Shown here piece by piece: positions 33,630 through 42,860 of a stretch of DNA of 60,342 nt. This DNA is from Thiohalophilus sp046483665 (lineage in GTDB: Bacteria; Pseudomonadota; Gammaproteobacteria; UBA6429; Thiohalophilaceae). Location of the stretch: contig NZ_JAWOCR010000041.1 in assembly GCF_046483665.1 (NCBI RefSeq), positions 1-60,342 on the forward strand, in the 5' to 3' direction. Within the stretch, counting starts at the first letter, position 1. Each line of letters starts with the position of its first letter. The notes beneath the pieces were generated by a model, which saw nothing but the letters and a program-made list of their open reading frames with translations, did not search any database and was not told the DNA's origin. The position numbers were made by a program, and so were the translations under genes.

Positions 33630-34814
33630 ATGACGACTTATCTTGAAGGCCTCTGGTCCCTGACCCCCTGGCAACTGGTACTATGGACGCTGGTTGTGAC
33701 TCATATCACTATTGCCAGTGTGACCATTTTCCTGCACCGGGCCCAGGCGCACAACAGCGTCAAACTGCACCCGATCATCAGTCATTTCTTCCGTTTCTGG
33801 TTGTGGCTCACCACCGGAATGGTGACCCGTCAGTGGGTGGCGATTCATCGCAAGCATCACGCCAAATGTGAAACCGAGGAGGATCCCCACAGTCCGCAGG
33901 TCAAGGGGATACGCAAGGTGCTGTTGCAGGGCAGCGAGCTGTATCGCGCCGAGGCGGCCAATCAGCAAACCTTGCAACAGTATGGCAAGGGTACCCCGGA
34001 TGACTGGCTGGAACGCCAACTTTACACCCCCCATCCCTTTGCCGGCATCATGTTGCTACTGGTGATAAATGTGATTCTGTTCGGCCCTATCGGAATTACC
34101 ATCTTTGCCGTGCAGATGCTCTGGAACCCGATCTGGGCGGCCGGCGTGATCAATGGCATCGGTCATTACTGGGGCTATCGTAATTATGAAACCCGCGATG
34201 CTTCGCGCAACATTGTTCCCTGGGGAATTCTGATCGGCGGGGAGGAGCTGCACAACAACCACCATGCACATGCGGTGTCAGCCAAACTGGCCAATAAGTG
34301 GTGGGAACTGGACATGGGCTGGGTCTATATTCGCCTGTTGAGCTTGCTGGGGCTGGCACGGGTTAGAACTGTTGCACCGCGCCCCCGTCGATTGCCTGAC
34401 AAGTGCGCTCTGGATATGGAAACTCTGCGTGCGGTGATGCGTAACCGTTTCCATGTACTCAAGTTGTATGGTCGTCAGGTCGTGACCCCGGTCTTACAGT
34501 CGGAACGATATGAACTGGGCGTCAGTTACCGCCGGTTTTATCGGCGGTTGCGTAAATGGATGACGCGTGAAGATCTGAAACTCGACAGTCAGGACAACCG
34601 GATTTTAAATGAGGCGTTGAGTCAAAACCAGACTCTGGAAACGGTTTATCGCTATAAACAGCAACTCAAGGAACTGTGGGCCCGTTCGGCAGCCAGTTCT
34701 ACCTTGCGTCTGCAATGGTTACAACAATGGTGCAGTGATGCAGAACACACGGGTATAGCGGCTCTGGAAGAGTTTGCCAGAGAACTTCGGGGTTACACCT
34801 TGTCCCCTCGATAA
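33630..34814 (+). CDS. Fatty acid (acyl-CoA-type) desaturase
   Basis: A 394-aa integral-membrane di-iron desaturase of the delta-9 type. The three histidine boxes are HRAQAH near residues 31-36, HRKHH near 73-77 and HNNHHAH near 208-214, among four hydrophobic segments (LVLWTLVVTHITIASVTIF; FAGIMLLLVINVILFGPIGI). The cytosolic C-terminal extension (about residues 260-394, charged and helical) is longer than the minimal family core. It introduces a double bond into membrane acyl chains, usually for fluidity control. Confidence 0.92.
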   Translation: MTTYLEGLWSLTPWQLVLWTLVVTHITIASVTIFLHRAQAHNSVKLHPIISHFFRFWLWLTTGMVTRQWVAIHRKHHAKCETEEDPHSPQVKGIRKVLLQGSELYRAEAANQQTLQQYGKGTPDDWLERQLYTPHPFAGIMLLLVINVILFGPIGITIFAVQMLWNPIWAAGVINGIGHYWGYRNYETRDASRNIVPWGILIGGEELHNNHHAHAVSAKLANKWWELDMGWVYIRLLSLLGLARVRTVAPRPRRLPDKCALDMETLRAVMRNRFHVLKLYGRQVVTPVLQSERYELGVSYRRFYRRLRKWMTREDLKLDSQDNRILNEALSQNQTLETVYRYKQQLKELWARSAASSTLRLQWLQQWCSDAEHTGIAALEEFARELRGYTLSPR

Positions 34815-35007
34815 TCCACACCGGGCCAGTTTCCTTGATTTAAAATATCGTCTGCCAGAGGTAAGCAGGCTGGCCAGCTTGATAACAAGCTATAGAAGGA
34901 ATGTTGTCGGTTTTATATTTGTGCATTCTTTCCCGGAATATCTGTGAAACGGTTAAATGTATCCCCGCTGAATCTATCCTGAGTCTTGAAACACCGGTTG
35001 GCAGGTT

Positions 35008-36045
35008 TTATTGAAGCAGCAGCACCAGCAATCCCAGCAAATAGACTGTTATCAACAAAACACTCTCCCAGCCTATATTGCCCGGGCCATGACGTTCGCG
35101 GTGCAGCAACCCGACCATCAGTATACCGCTCATTATCAGCGTAATCGCCAGCCAGGTTGATTCTACCGACGTGATGGCCGCATAGATTGACCCTTCGCGG
35201 TAAGCAAAATCTGAAACAGCAATAAACAGGGTATCGAAGAGATTACCGCCGATGATATCGCCGACCGCGAGAGTCAATGACTTCATTCTCACTGCCGCTA
35301 CGGCAATCACCAGTTCAGGTAATGAGGTAGAGATCGCAGTAAATACACCCCCGATCACCCCCTGGGATAAACCGGTTTGCTGACTGATTTGCATGCCGGT
35401 CTGGGCCAGGACCCAGCCTGCCGTGGCAACCATTGCAGCGTAAAAGGCAAACTGTAACCACAATTTTTCAATACCGGGGGCACGGCGAGATGGCTTGTTG
35501 GTCGATTCATGGCGGGTATCGCGAGTGTTTTTAGGTACCCACATCGGCATTTTGTGTGTTCTGGCAAGGATATGGATACTGAAAAGATAAAATATGATCA
35601 GTAGCGGACTGGCGGGATGAATTGCATAAATACTGATATGGGGTACCGTTGTTGCGAATAACAGGATACTCAATAATATAATGAGAAAGGCCGTCATCAT
35701 CAGATTTTCTGCGGAAGCGGCGGCATGCTCCAGATTGGCCTTGCGATAAAACATGTCGGCAATGGCGAGAAACAACATCTGGGCAGCGATTCCGCCAAGC
35801 GCATTGCTGACCGACAATTCGGCATAGCCGTAGCTGGCCGTTGTAACGGAAGTCATAATACCCGACAGGGAAGTGGATGCGCCGATAAAGATGGTCCCCA
35901 TCAGAGCCTCGCCCATACGGGTTCGGATTGCCAGCTGACGGGCGACATGGGTCATCCTGACACCGAATATCGCGATAACAACGGCGGCAGCCAGGAAAAT
36001 CAGGATGCTAAATAACAGTGAGAATTGAAAGATGCCGGGTGTCAT
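35008..36045 (-). CDS. Sodium/calcium exchanger family membrane protein
   Basis: A 345-aa antiporter of the NCX/CaCA superfamily with about ten helices. Both inverted alpha-repeats are readable: GEALMGTIFIGASTSLSGIMTSV near residues 44-66, and GVIGGVFTAISTSLPELVIAVAA near 228-250, then VGDIIGGNLFDTLFIAV. The first repeat has S-G-I-M where classical exchangers have P-E; the second keeps LPEL. The ion is therefore uncertain. A basic loop (KNTRDTRHESTNKPSRRAPG) separates the halves. It is transcribed alone. Confidence 0.87.
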   Translation of the reverse strand: MTPGIFQFSLLFSILIFLAAAVVIAIFGVRMTHVARQLAIRTRMGEALMGTIFIGASTSLSGIMTSVTTASYGYAELSVSNALGGIAAQMLFLAIADMFYRKANLEHAAASAENLMMTAFLIILLSILLFATTVPHISIYAIHPASPLLIIFYLFSIHILARTHKMPMWVPKNTRDTRHESTNKPSRRAPGIEKLWLQFAFYAAMVATAGWVLAQTGMQISQQTGLSQGVIGGVFTAISTSLPELVIAVAAVRMKSLTLAVGDIIGGNLFDTLFIAVSDFAYREGSIYAAITSVESTWLAITLIMSGILMVGLLHRERHGPGNIGWESVLLITVYLLGLLVLLLQ

Positions 36046-36110
36046 GATTTACTTCATAATTAGCAGCTCGGGTTAGCGATTGTTATAACACTTATTTGAT
36101 TTTGCACAAA

Positions 36111-36404
36111 ATGGTTAAAAATTCGAATGCCTGGTACGTTTATATGCTGCAATGCAGCGATAACAGTCTTTATACCGGTATCACAATCGATCCGGAACGT
36201 CGTATTCTCGAGCATAATCAGGACAATAAACTGGGTGCCCGGTATACGCGTGCCCGGCGCCCGGTCAAGCTGGTTTACCAGGAACCCTGCGCCAGCCGTT
36301 CGATGGCCGCGAAACGCGAAGCCGAAATCCGCAAACTGACTCGCCAGCAAAAGCTTGCGCTGGCAGAAGATTTTATAACAACGAATCAGGAGGTGGTTTC
36401 TTGA
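36111..36404 (+). CDS. GIY-YIG nuclease superfamily protein, YhbQ type
   Basis: A 97-aa single-domain GIY-YIG protein. The motif reads WYVYMLQCSDNSLYTGITIDPERRILEHN, near residues 8-36, with catalytic-type Arg at PERR and Glu later in KREAEIRKLTR. Relatives in bacteria (YhbQ) include proven DNA endonucleases of uncertain purpose. The ATG at 36111 is preferred to a TTG at 36096. It overlaps the HIT gene by four bases. Confidence 0.88.
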   Translation: MVKNSNAWYVYMLQCSDNSLYTGITIDPERRILEHNQDNKLGARYTRARRPVKLVYQEPCASRSMAAKREAEIRKLTRQQKLALAEDFITTNQEVVS

Positions 36405-36823
36405 AGGGCCTTCACCCAACACTGCTGAAAGATTGTTTGCCGGTCGGAAAAATGGAACTGTGTCATCTGCTATTGATGGAGGATGCCAACTACCCCTGGT
36501 TTATCCTGGTTCCGGATCGCGACGATATAGAGGAGATTTATCAGCTGACTGCCGACGATCAACAACAATTGGTCAGGGAGTCCTCAAGACTGGGACAGGC
36601 CATTATGCGCGGATTTAACGGGGATAAACTCAATGTGGCCGCGCTGGGTAACGTGGTTCCGCAGCTGCATATCCATCATGTTGTGCGATACCAGGAGGAT
36701 ACGGCCTGGCCGGACCCGGTATGGGGTAAGGTGCTTGCCCGTCCCTATGATGATGAGTCACGCAAGCAAGTGATCTCGGTACTGAAACAGGAACTGGATG
36801 GCGATATCGAATACCGGGTGTAA
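36401..36823 (+). CDS. HIT domain protein
   Basis: A 140-aa histidine-triad protein, expected to hydrolyse or transfer nucleotidyl groups. The triad is QLHIHHVVRY near residues 88-97 (HxHxH variant). The N-terminal part (CHLLLMEDANYPWFILVPDRDD) is typical of the small bacterial diadenosine-hydrolase-like group. The start is TTG at 36401, overlapping the YhbQ stop (TTGA) and set six bases after a strong AGGAGGT, so it is translationally coupled. Confidence 0.9.
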   Translation: MKGLHPTLLKDCLPVGKMELCHLLLMEDANYPWFILVPDRDDIEEIYQLTADDQQQLVRESSRLGQAIMRGFNGDKLNVAALGNVVPQLHIHHVVRYQEDTAWPDPVWGKVLARPYDDESRKQVISVLKQELDGDIEYRV

Positions 36824-36843
36824 CACCGGGTTAATCGTAATTA

Positions 36844-37164
36844 TCAGTGTGCACTGATTTCCTGCACGATCACCCAGGGAGCGACAACAACGCTCCAGAA
36901 GTCGGTTTCCTGCTCGGTCCATTTCAATGCATGCTCGTCATGCGCACGGGCAAGCTGTTCCTGCTGAATCCACTGTTCGATTTGGCGCCTGTTATCCTCG
37001 GCAAATGCTGCAGCAACGTCGATCAGGTCCAGATGTGGGCCGACGACGACTACCACCCCCCGGGCGAAGTGACGTTGCAATTCGGACCAGGAGAGTTGTC
37101 CGGTTTCCAGGTTTAGCTTTTGCCGCAGTTCGGCGGCATTGAGTTCAACAGGTTCGTCTGACAT
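36844..37164 (-). CDS. DUF2288 family protein
   Basis: A 106-aa small acidic soluble protein of DUF2288: LSWSELQRHFARGVVVVVGPHLDLIDVAAAFAEDN near residues 23-57, ending EQETDFWSVVVAPWVIVQEI. The family is widespread in gammaproteobacteria and cyanobacteria and has no known function. It is convergent with the HIT gene, 20 bp away. Confidence 0.88.
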   Translation of the reverse strand: MSDEPVELNAAELRQKLNLETGQLSWSELQRHFARGVVVVVGPHLDLIDVAAAFAEDNRRQIEQWIQQEQLARAHDEHALKWTEQETDFWSVVVAPWVIVQEISAH

Positions 37165-37233
37165 GACTGAGGGTTTGTTTGATAAAGCTGGAATTATACC
37201 GGATACAAGTGTTGCAGGAATACCGCTGTCCCC

Positions 37234-38601
37234 TTAATGGGGAAGCAGATCGAGCAAGCCGGGATTCTCCAGTAGTTTGTAGGAGAAAATGAGCGAAGCC
37301 GCGGTCCAGACCTGATGGCTGTTCGAGCGCCGGCCAATCAGGCGTCCGGAACGGCCGTCATAATACTCAGGCCATTCGTCCAGTGGTAGTTTATTCAGGG
37401 CGATCTGGAAGGCGCGTTCGGCCAGATCTCCGCGACCGGTTTTCTGTGCTGCAGCCACGAAAGGCCATAGCAACACAGGCCAGTTGCCGCCATTTTGATA
37501 TGACCAGGCGGCGTTTTTGGGATCACTACCGGTTCGGACCTGCCATTCCAGTCCTTCCATGGCCGGATAGATAATTTTCAGCGGCATTGCGCCGACCAGA
37601 TCTGGCCAGCGTAACTCATACAGACGAATAATTCGCTCGGACTGTTCATCGGATGCCAGACCGAACATGATAGCCAGCAGATTCCCCAGGGAGAAATAAC
37701 GAAAATCGATGCGTCCGACGCCCACATTACCGACAAGATATCCGCAGTCGTCGGGCATCCACTCAATCACCCAGTCGGGGATTGACTCGGGATAGACATT
37801 GAGGACATTCACGCTGTCGTGTCCGAATTCCTCGGTGGTATAGCGGTGAATTTCATTCAGTCGCCGCAGATCGAGCCAGTAAAACAGACGCACATAGCTC
37901 TGCAGCGCCTGTTCACGGGTCATGGCGGTATTAACCAGTGAGTTATCGCTTTCAGGCTCTTTTTCCTCGAGCAGGGAATGGATAATTCGCAAGATCCCGT
38001 AGAACAGGGCCTGGATCTCCAGAGGGTGGCCATAAATCCCCATGCGTCGATCGATCATGCTGCAGGCATCGGGCACCAGGAGAGCCGGGGTGATCTCAAA
38101 GGTGTCCTTGAGACAAAGATGCAGAATCTGCCGCATAGCCTGCTGAAAGTCGGCTCGTTTGGCCAGTGAATTATCGCCGGTACTACGGGTGTAGATAAAC
38201 AACAGAATCAACCACCACATCATGGAATCAACCGGGGCTACACGACCAATGGCCTTTTCGCCAAAGTCGGCCTGTAGCCGCTCGTTACCGTCGAAGTCGG
38301 TGGCTACGGTAAAACTCGCCGGCATGACACCGGGCTGGATTTCATGACCGGCAACCGTGCGTTCGCTGGTTCGCAATTCCAGAACCGCCTCCAGAAAGTT
38401 GCGAACAATTTCGGGTTTGCCGTCCGCCAGAAATACCAGCGCGGAGGGAACAAAGTCACGAATAAAGCATTCTTCATAGTTCGCTGCAGCAAGATTCGTC
38501 TGTTTCAGTGCGGCAACAGTACCTACCGGTTTACCACGATAATAGACAATCGATTGATTGAGAATCTCGTAGGCGCGTTCTATGATGTGTTCTACAGACA
38601 T
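37234..38601 (-). CDS. GH100 alkaline/neutral invertase
   Basis: A 455-aa cytosolic invertase that hydrolyses sucrose to glucose and fructose. It is very close to the cyanobacterial/plant GH100 family. Landmarks: VVYYRGKPVGTVAALKQT near residues 18-35 (the first part reads IVYYRG here), NYEECFIRDFVPSALVFL near 42-59, IGRVAPVDSMMWW, SMIDRRMGIYGHPLEIQALFY near 190 with the probable catalytic Asp, TGSDPKNAAWSYQNGGNWPVLLW, and DEWPEYYDG near 420 with the probable catalytic Glu. No signal peptide, so it acts inside the cell. It is divergent from the fructokinase-sucrose synthase operon across a 174-bp region with a candidate operator. Confidence 0.93.
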   Translation of the reverse strand: MSVEHIIERAYEILNQSIVYYRGKPVGTVAALKQTNLAAANYEECFIRDFVPSALVFLADGKPEIVRNFLEAVLELRTSERTVAGHEIQPGVMPASFTVATDFDGNERLQADFGEKAIGRVAPVDSMMWWLILLFIYTRSTGDNSLAKRADFQQAMRQILHLCLKDTFEITPALLVPDACSMIDRRMGIYGHPLEIQALFYGILRIIHSLLEEKEPESDNSLVNTAMTREQALQSYVRLFYWLDLRRLNEIHRYTTEEFGHDSVNVLNVYPESIPDWVIEWMPDDCGYLVGNVGVGRIDFRYFSLGNLLAIMFGLASDEQSERIIRLYELRWPDLVGAMPLKIIYPAMEGLEWQVRTGSDPKNAAWSYQNGGNWPVLLWPFVAAAQKTGRGDLAERAFQIALNKLPLDEWPEYYDGRSGRLIGRRSNSHQVWTAASLIFSYKLLENPGLLDLLPH

Positions 38602-38647
38602 AATAAATGCTTAACCTGATTGGTCAGGAATGGAGTCGATGACGATT

Positions 38648-38667
38648 ATAACCACATGTTCGGTTAT
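38648..38667. promoter_or_regulatory. Candidate operator between invertase and fructokinase
   Basis: ATAACC-ACATGTTC-GGTTAT, an inverted repeat with a palindromic-looking centre (ACATGT), lies in the 174-bp divergent gap (38602-38775). It could bind a regulator serving both directions. No promoter hexamers are strong enough to call with confidence. Confidence 0.4.
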
Positions 38668-38775
38668 CATAAATACCCTACAATTTTTATGCCAGAAAAG
38701 CCTGGAATTCGCCTGTATGACCGAATGTAGCTCTTGTATGATAAATAAATTGATTTACGCCCAGGGGAGACGGGC

Positions 38776-39687
38776 ATGACAGGTTTGTCTACGCCGATGC
38801 GACCGGTTATTTTTGGTGAAGTATTGTATGACATGTTCCCTGATGGCACCGAGGTGCTCGGGGGTGCTCCGTTCAATGTCGCATGGCATCTGCAGGGGTT
38901 GGGCCTGGCGCCGTTGTTCGTTAGCCGGGTCGGTCATGACAGGCTCGGAGATCGGATTCTGCGCGCCATGGATGAATGGGGGATGGATACCTCGGCAGTG
39001 TTTCAGGATCCGGACCACCCCACCGGCCAGGTCCGGGTCAGCCTGGAAAACGGGCAACCCGATTTTGATATTGTCTCCGATGTTGCCTATGACCATGTCA
39101 TGCCCGGCATGGTCAAAAACCTGTATGACCATCCCGCCTATGGCCCACTATATCATGGCTCACTGATCGGTCGCACGCCAGATTCTGCCAAAACGCTTTC
39201 CTTGTTGCGTCAGAGCGCGCCCGCCATTTTCATGGATATCAATTTGCGTGCGCCATGGTGGAACAAGATGCAACTGGATGAACTATTACAGGGCATAAAC
39301 TGGATTAAACTGAATGACGATGAGCTGACTACTCTGAGTGGTTGCCAGAGCAATAATAGTCAACTGATCGAGGAAACCACGCGGGGGATGCTTGAAAGCT
39401 ATAGCTGGGAAGCGGCTATTGTGACACGCGGCAGCGAAGGTGCCATGCTGGTAAAATCAGAGGAAACCCGCCATATCCCTCCTGTCGAGGTTGGACGCCT
39501 GGTCGATACCGTTGGGGCAGGCGATGGCTTCAGTGCTGTCTGGCTGGCGGGACTGCTCAGAGACTGGCCTGATGAAGTCAAGTTGCAGCGAGCCGTGGAA
39601 TTCGCGTCAGTTATCTGCAGCCTGCGTGGGGCCATCAATCAGGACGAGGAATTTTATCGTTACTACCGTTATCTCTGGACACTATGA
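38776..39687 (+). CDS. PfkB family carbohydrate kinase, probable fructokinase
   Basis: A 303-aa sugar kinase that probably makes fructose-6-phosphate from the fructose released by invertase. PfkB signatures are GGAPFNVAWHLQGLG near residues 34-48 and DTVGAGDGFSAVWLAGLL near 236-253 with catalytic Asp in GAGD. The start has AGGGGAG. It overlaps sucrose-phosphate synthase by four bases (ATGA), which argues that its product feeds that enzyme. The fructose assignment rests on context and family. Confidence 0.88.
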   Translation: MTGLSTPMRPVIFGEVLYDMFPDGTEVLGGAPFNVAWHLQGLGLAPLFVSRVGHDRLGDRILRAMDEWGMDTSAVFQDPDHPTGQVRVSLENGQPDFDIVSDVAYDHVMPGMVKNLYDHPAYGPLYHGSLIGRTPDSAKTLSLLRQSAPAIFMDINLRAPWWNKMQLDELLQGINWIKLNDDELTTLSGCQSNNSQLIEETTRGMLESYSWEAAIVTRGSEGAMLVKSEETRHIPPVEVGRLVDTVGAGDGFSAVWLAGLLRDWPDEVKLQRAVEFASVICSLRGAINQDEEFYRYYRYLWTL

Positions 39688-41846
39688 AAAATAATAATGA
39701 CAACGACAAACTTTATATTGTTTTAATCAGTGTACATGGGCTGATCCGTGCCAATAATCTCGAACTGGGACGGGATGCCGATACAGGCGGCCAAAGTTTG
39801 TATGTGGTTGAGCTGGCCAGAGCATTGGCAGCCCGCGACGATGTCGAACGTGTCGATCTTTTGACCAGACTGGTAGAAGATCCCAAAGTTGCTACTGATT
39901 ACAGTCACGCGCAGGAAAAACTCTCCCCCAAAGCCAATCTGATCCGCCTGCGCTGCGGCCCTCGCCGTTATCTGCGTAAGGAAGTCCTGTGGCCTTACCT
40001 CGATGAGTTTATCGACCATGCCTTGCAACATATCCGCTCGCTCGGTCAGGTGCCGGATTTTATTCACGGTCATTACGCCGATGCAGGTCTGGTAGCGGCA
40101 CGCCTGGCCGGTTTGCTGGGCACACCGATGATCTTTACCGGCCATTCACTGGGCCGGGAAAAACAACGTCAGTTATTGAACAAAGGCGTTAAAAAGGAAA
40201 AACTCGAATCCCAGTACAATCTCAGCCAGCGCATCGAAGCCGAGGAGATCGCACTGGGTACTGCCGCGATGATCGTCGCCAGTACGCATCAGGAAGTTGA
40301 GCAGCAGTACGCCAAATACGACAATTACCATCCTTCGCGGAAGGAAGTGATTCCACCCGGCGTGGATATCAGCCGTTTCCGCCCGCCCGAGAAAGATGAA
40401 AAATTGCCGGAAATCGCCAGTGAACTGGCGCGCTTTCTTCAGCAGCCGGAAAAACCGATGATACTGGCCCTGTCCCGTGCTGACGAACGCAAGAATATCA
40501 CCACCCTGGTCAAGGCCTATGGTGAGTCGCCCGAGCTACAAAAACAAGCCAACCTGGTGATTGTTGCGGGCAATCGTAATGATATCAGCGAAATGGAAAA
40601 AGGAGCGCGGGCAGTTCTCAAGGAACTACTGCTATTAATCGACAAGTACGACCTCTATGGTAAAGTCGCTTATCCAAAGCATCACAGCAGTGACGATGTT
40701 CCGGCACTTTACCGGCTTGCCGCCCGAACCGGTGGCGTATTCGTTAATCCGGCATTGACCGAGCCGTTTGGCCTGACGCTGATCGAGGCAGCGGCCAGTG
40801 GTCTGCCCATCGTTGCGACCAATGATGGCGGACCAAATGAAATCGTCGCCAACTGTCAGAACGGTATTCTGATCGATCCTCATGACAGTGAGGATATTGC
40901 CAATGCCTTGTTCAAAGCCCTGTCCGATAAAAAACAATGGGAATTCTGGTCAAAACAGGGCTACGAAGGTTCCCATCGACATTACAGCTGGGAAGGTCAT
41001 GCTATGACCTATCTTGAAAAAATCAGCGGATTTCGTGAACACCAGTATCGTGCCTATTTTGTCCCTGAGGGAAAGACCCGGCTGGTATCGCTTGATAGAA
41101 TTGGCTTTACAGCAATCGATAACGCCCTGTTTGGTGACGAGGCAGCGTTGAAACGTTTGATGGCTTATCTGGAACAAAATGCCACGCACATCGGCATGGG
41201 GTTGGCGACCGGCCGAACCCTTGAATCTACGCTGGAATTTTTAAAAGACTACGATCTTCCTACTCCGGATATCCTGATTACTTCGGTAGGTTCCGAAATC
41301 CACTATGTCCATCAGGATAAACGCATCGTTGAAGATAATGCCTGGCGGCGGAACCTGGATTATCGCTGGAAGCCGGCAGAACTGTGCAAAGTCATGTGCG
41401 AATGTCCCGGTATTAAACTGGCCCCGGAGTCAGAACAACGCGAACATAAAATTACCTATACCATTGATCCTGAAAAAGCACCGGGTGTTCGGGAAATCAA
41501 ACGTCATCTACGTCGCCATGACCTGCATGCCAAGGCGATTCTTTCGGAAAAAACCAATCTTGATTTGTTACCCATCCGGTGCTCCAAGGGGCTGGCCATT
41601 CGTTATTTGTCAATCAAATGGGGTATGCCGCTTGACCATATCCTGGTCATCGGCGATTCGGGTAACGATGAGGAAATGCTGCAAGGCAGTACTCTTGGTG
41701 TCGTGGTGGCCAACCACAGTCCGGAACTGGATAAACTGCGCGACAAGCCCCGCATCTATTTTACGGAAAAAAGTTATGCCGATGGCATTATCGAAGGGAT
41801 CGAATACTATAACTTCCTCGATAAAATCAGGATTCCTAATGACTAA
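39684..41846 (+). CDS. Sucrose-phosphate synthase
   Basis: A 720-aa enzyme that joins UDP-glucose and fructose-6-phosphate to sucrose-6-phosphate. The GT4 part occupies residues about 8-450: DADTGGQSLYVVELARALA near 31-49, HGHYADAGLVAARLAG, GHSLGREKQ near 153, ALSRADERKNI near 266, and the donor-binding PALTEPFGLTLIEAAASGLP near 355 (E-x7-E). Residues about 460-720 form a sucrose-phosphatase-like HAD domain. Its GDSGNDEEML is intact, but the nucleophile motif is SLDRIGFT instead of DxDxT, so it is probably inactive. A separate phosphatase gene lies just downstream in opposite orientation. Confidence 0.92.
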   Translation: MKNNNDNDKLYIVLISVHGLIRANNLELGRDADTGGQSLYVVELARALAARDDVERVDLLTRLVEDPKVATDYSHAQEKLSPKANLIRLRCGPRRYLRKEVLWPYLDEFIDHALQHIRSLGQVPDFIHGHYADAGLVAARLAGLLGTPMIFTGHSLGREKQRQLLNKGVKKEKLESQYNLSQRIEAEEIALGTAAMIVASTHQEVEQQYAKYDNYHPSRKEVIPPGVDISRFRPPEKDEKLPEIASELARFLQQPEKPMILALSRADERKNITTLVKAYGESPELQKQANLVIVAGNRNDISEMEKGARAVLKELLLLIDKYDLYGKVAYPKHHSSDDVPALYRLAARTGGVFVNPALTEPFGLTLIEAAASGLPIVATNDGGPNEIVANCQNGILIDPHDSEDIANALFKALSDKKQWEFWSKQGYEGSHRHYSWEGHAMTYLEKISGFREHQYRAYFVPEGKTRLVSLDRIGFTAIDNALFGDEAALKRLMAYLEQNATHIGMGLATGRTLESTLEFLKDYDLPTPDILITSVGSEIHYVHQDKRIVEDNAWRRNLDYRWKPAELCKVMCECPGIKLAPESEQREHKITYTIDPEKAPGVREIKRHLRRHDLHAKAILSEKTNLDLLPIRCSKGLAIRYLSIKWGMPLDHILVIGDSGNDEEMLQGSTLGVVVANHSPELDKLRDKPRIYFTEKSYADGIIEGIEYYNFLDKIRIPND

Positions 41847-41865
41847 ATAGATGGTTGGGGATATA

Positions 41866-41993
41866 TAACGCAGAGGACGCAAAGACGCGAAGAACGCAAA
41901 GTTTTATTTCTGGATTATTTGGATAGTTGAATTGTTGTATTAAGAATAAACGGCTTTCTTCGCGAACTCTGCGTCTTTGCGTCCTTTGCGTTA
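41866..41993. repeat. Dispersed inverted repeat, copy 3
   Basis: Left arm 41866-41901 (AACGCAGAGGACGCAAAGACGC...), right arm 41954-41993, ending CTTTGCGTCCTTTGCGTTAA, with about 50 bp of AT-rich loop. It fills the gap between the convergent sucrose-phosphate synthase and sucrose-phosphatase genes. Its right edge GTTAA provides the phosphatase stop codon. Confidence 0.85.
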
Positions 41994-42860
41994 ATTTCCA
42001 CGATCCTGACTGCTTCCCGCTTCTGATAGCCATTGCTTGATTTGGGGAATGTAGTGAGCCAGGCCTTCAAGGATGCCGGCGGCGTAGTTGCCGTTCATTT
42101 TGAGAAAATCGCCCCGGGCAATATACAGTCTGTCGGCATAGCCGTTTTGCCAGGCTATTTCGGTGGCCTGCTGTTTGATGGCATCGCTGGCATTGTTGAC
42201 CAGGGTGGCCTGGATCTCACTGGTCAGTACCTCGAGATCATTACCGCTGTCGCCGGAGAAGACAGTCGAATCCACCGTGAATTCCTGCGACTGCATTAAA
42301 AACCGGATTGCCTCCAGTTTGTTGGCACGCTGCGGAAGAATATCCAGCAGGCCGATTTGTTTGGGATCATCGATACTCCAGATGAGGTTGTAACGTATGG
42401 GACGTGCATCCAGTCGCTGTCTGATTTCGTCCAGTAGCGCATCAATGGATATATCGACAGGGGCATAATAACTGAGTTTGTAATCGTTCTGCTTGTGAGC
42501 TTCCTGCAGCGTCAGTGCGTCAATATCCTGCAACCATCCGTCAATATCGGTGCGCTGGTAATCGCCCCAGTCCCGGCTGATTTCTTCCTGCCATGCGCTG
42601 ATCAGCTGCCAGCGATCCCCTTCAATGGCGTATAAGGTAGTACCCACATCCCCGATCGCATAATCGGGCATAGGTAAATGCCATTCCCGGATTGCTTCGT
42701 TCAACAACACTTTGTCACGCCCGGATACATAGGTCAGGTATACCTCGTCCCGTTCAACCAGCTGGCGCAGACGTGGACGCGCCAGGGAGGACTCGGGCGG
42801 ATGGCCATTGGGGAGCAGGGTTCGATCCAGATCGGTACAGATCAGAACGCGCTCAGTCAT
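41991..42860 (-). CDS. Sucrose-phosphatase (HAD-IIB)
   Basis: A 289-aa HAD hydrolase expected to remove phosphate from sucrose-6-phosphate, making the pathway irreversible. Motif I is CTDLDRTLLPNG near residues 8-19 (intact DxDxT), motif II is TYVSGRDKVLL near 43-53, and motif IV is FSGDSGNDLEVL near 205-216. The length and the IGDVGTTLY element fit the family. It starts within the last codons of the upstream glycosidase gene (8-base overlap). Confidence 0.9.
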   Translation of the reverse strand: MTERVLICTDLDRTLLPNGHPPESSLARPRLRQLVERDEVYLTYVSGRDKVLLNEAIREWHLPMPDYAIGDVGTTLYAIEGDRWQLISAWQEEISRDWGDYQRTDIDGWLQDIDALTLQEAHKQNDYKLSYYAPVDISIDALLDEIRQRLDARPIRYNLIWSIDDPKQIGLLDILPQRANKLEAIRFLMQSQEFTVDSTVFSGDSGNDLEVLTSEIQATLVNNASDAIKQQATEIAWQNGYADRLYIARGDFLKMNGNYAAGILEGLAHYIPQIKQWLSEAGSSQDRGN

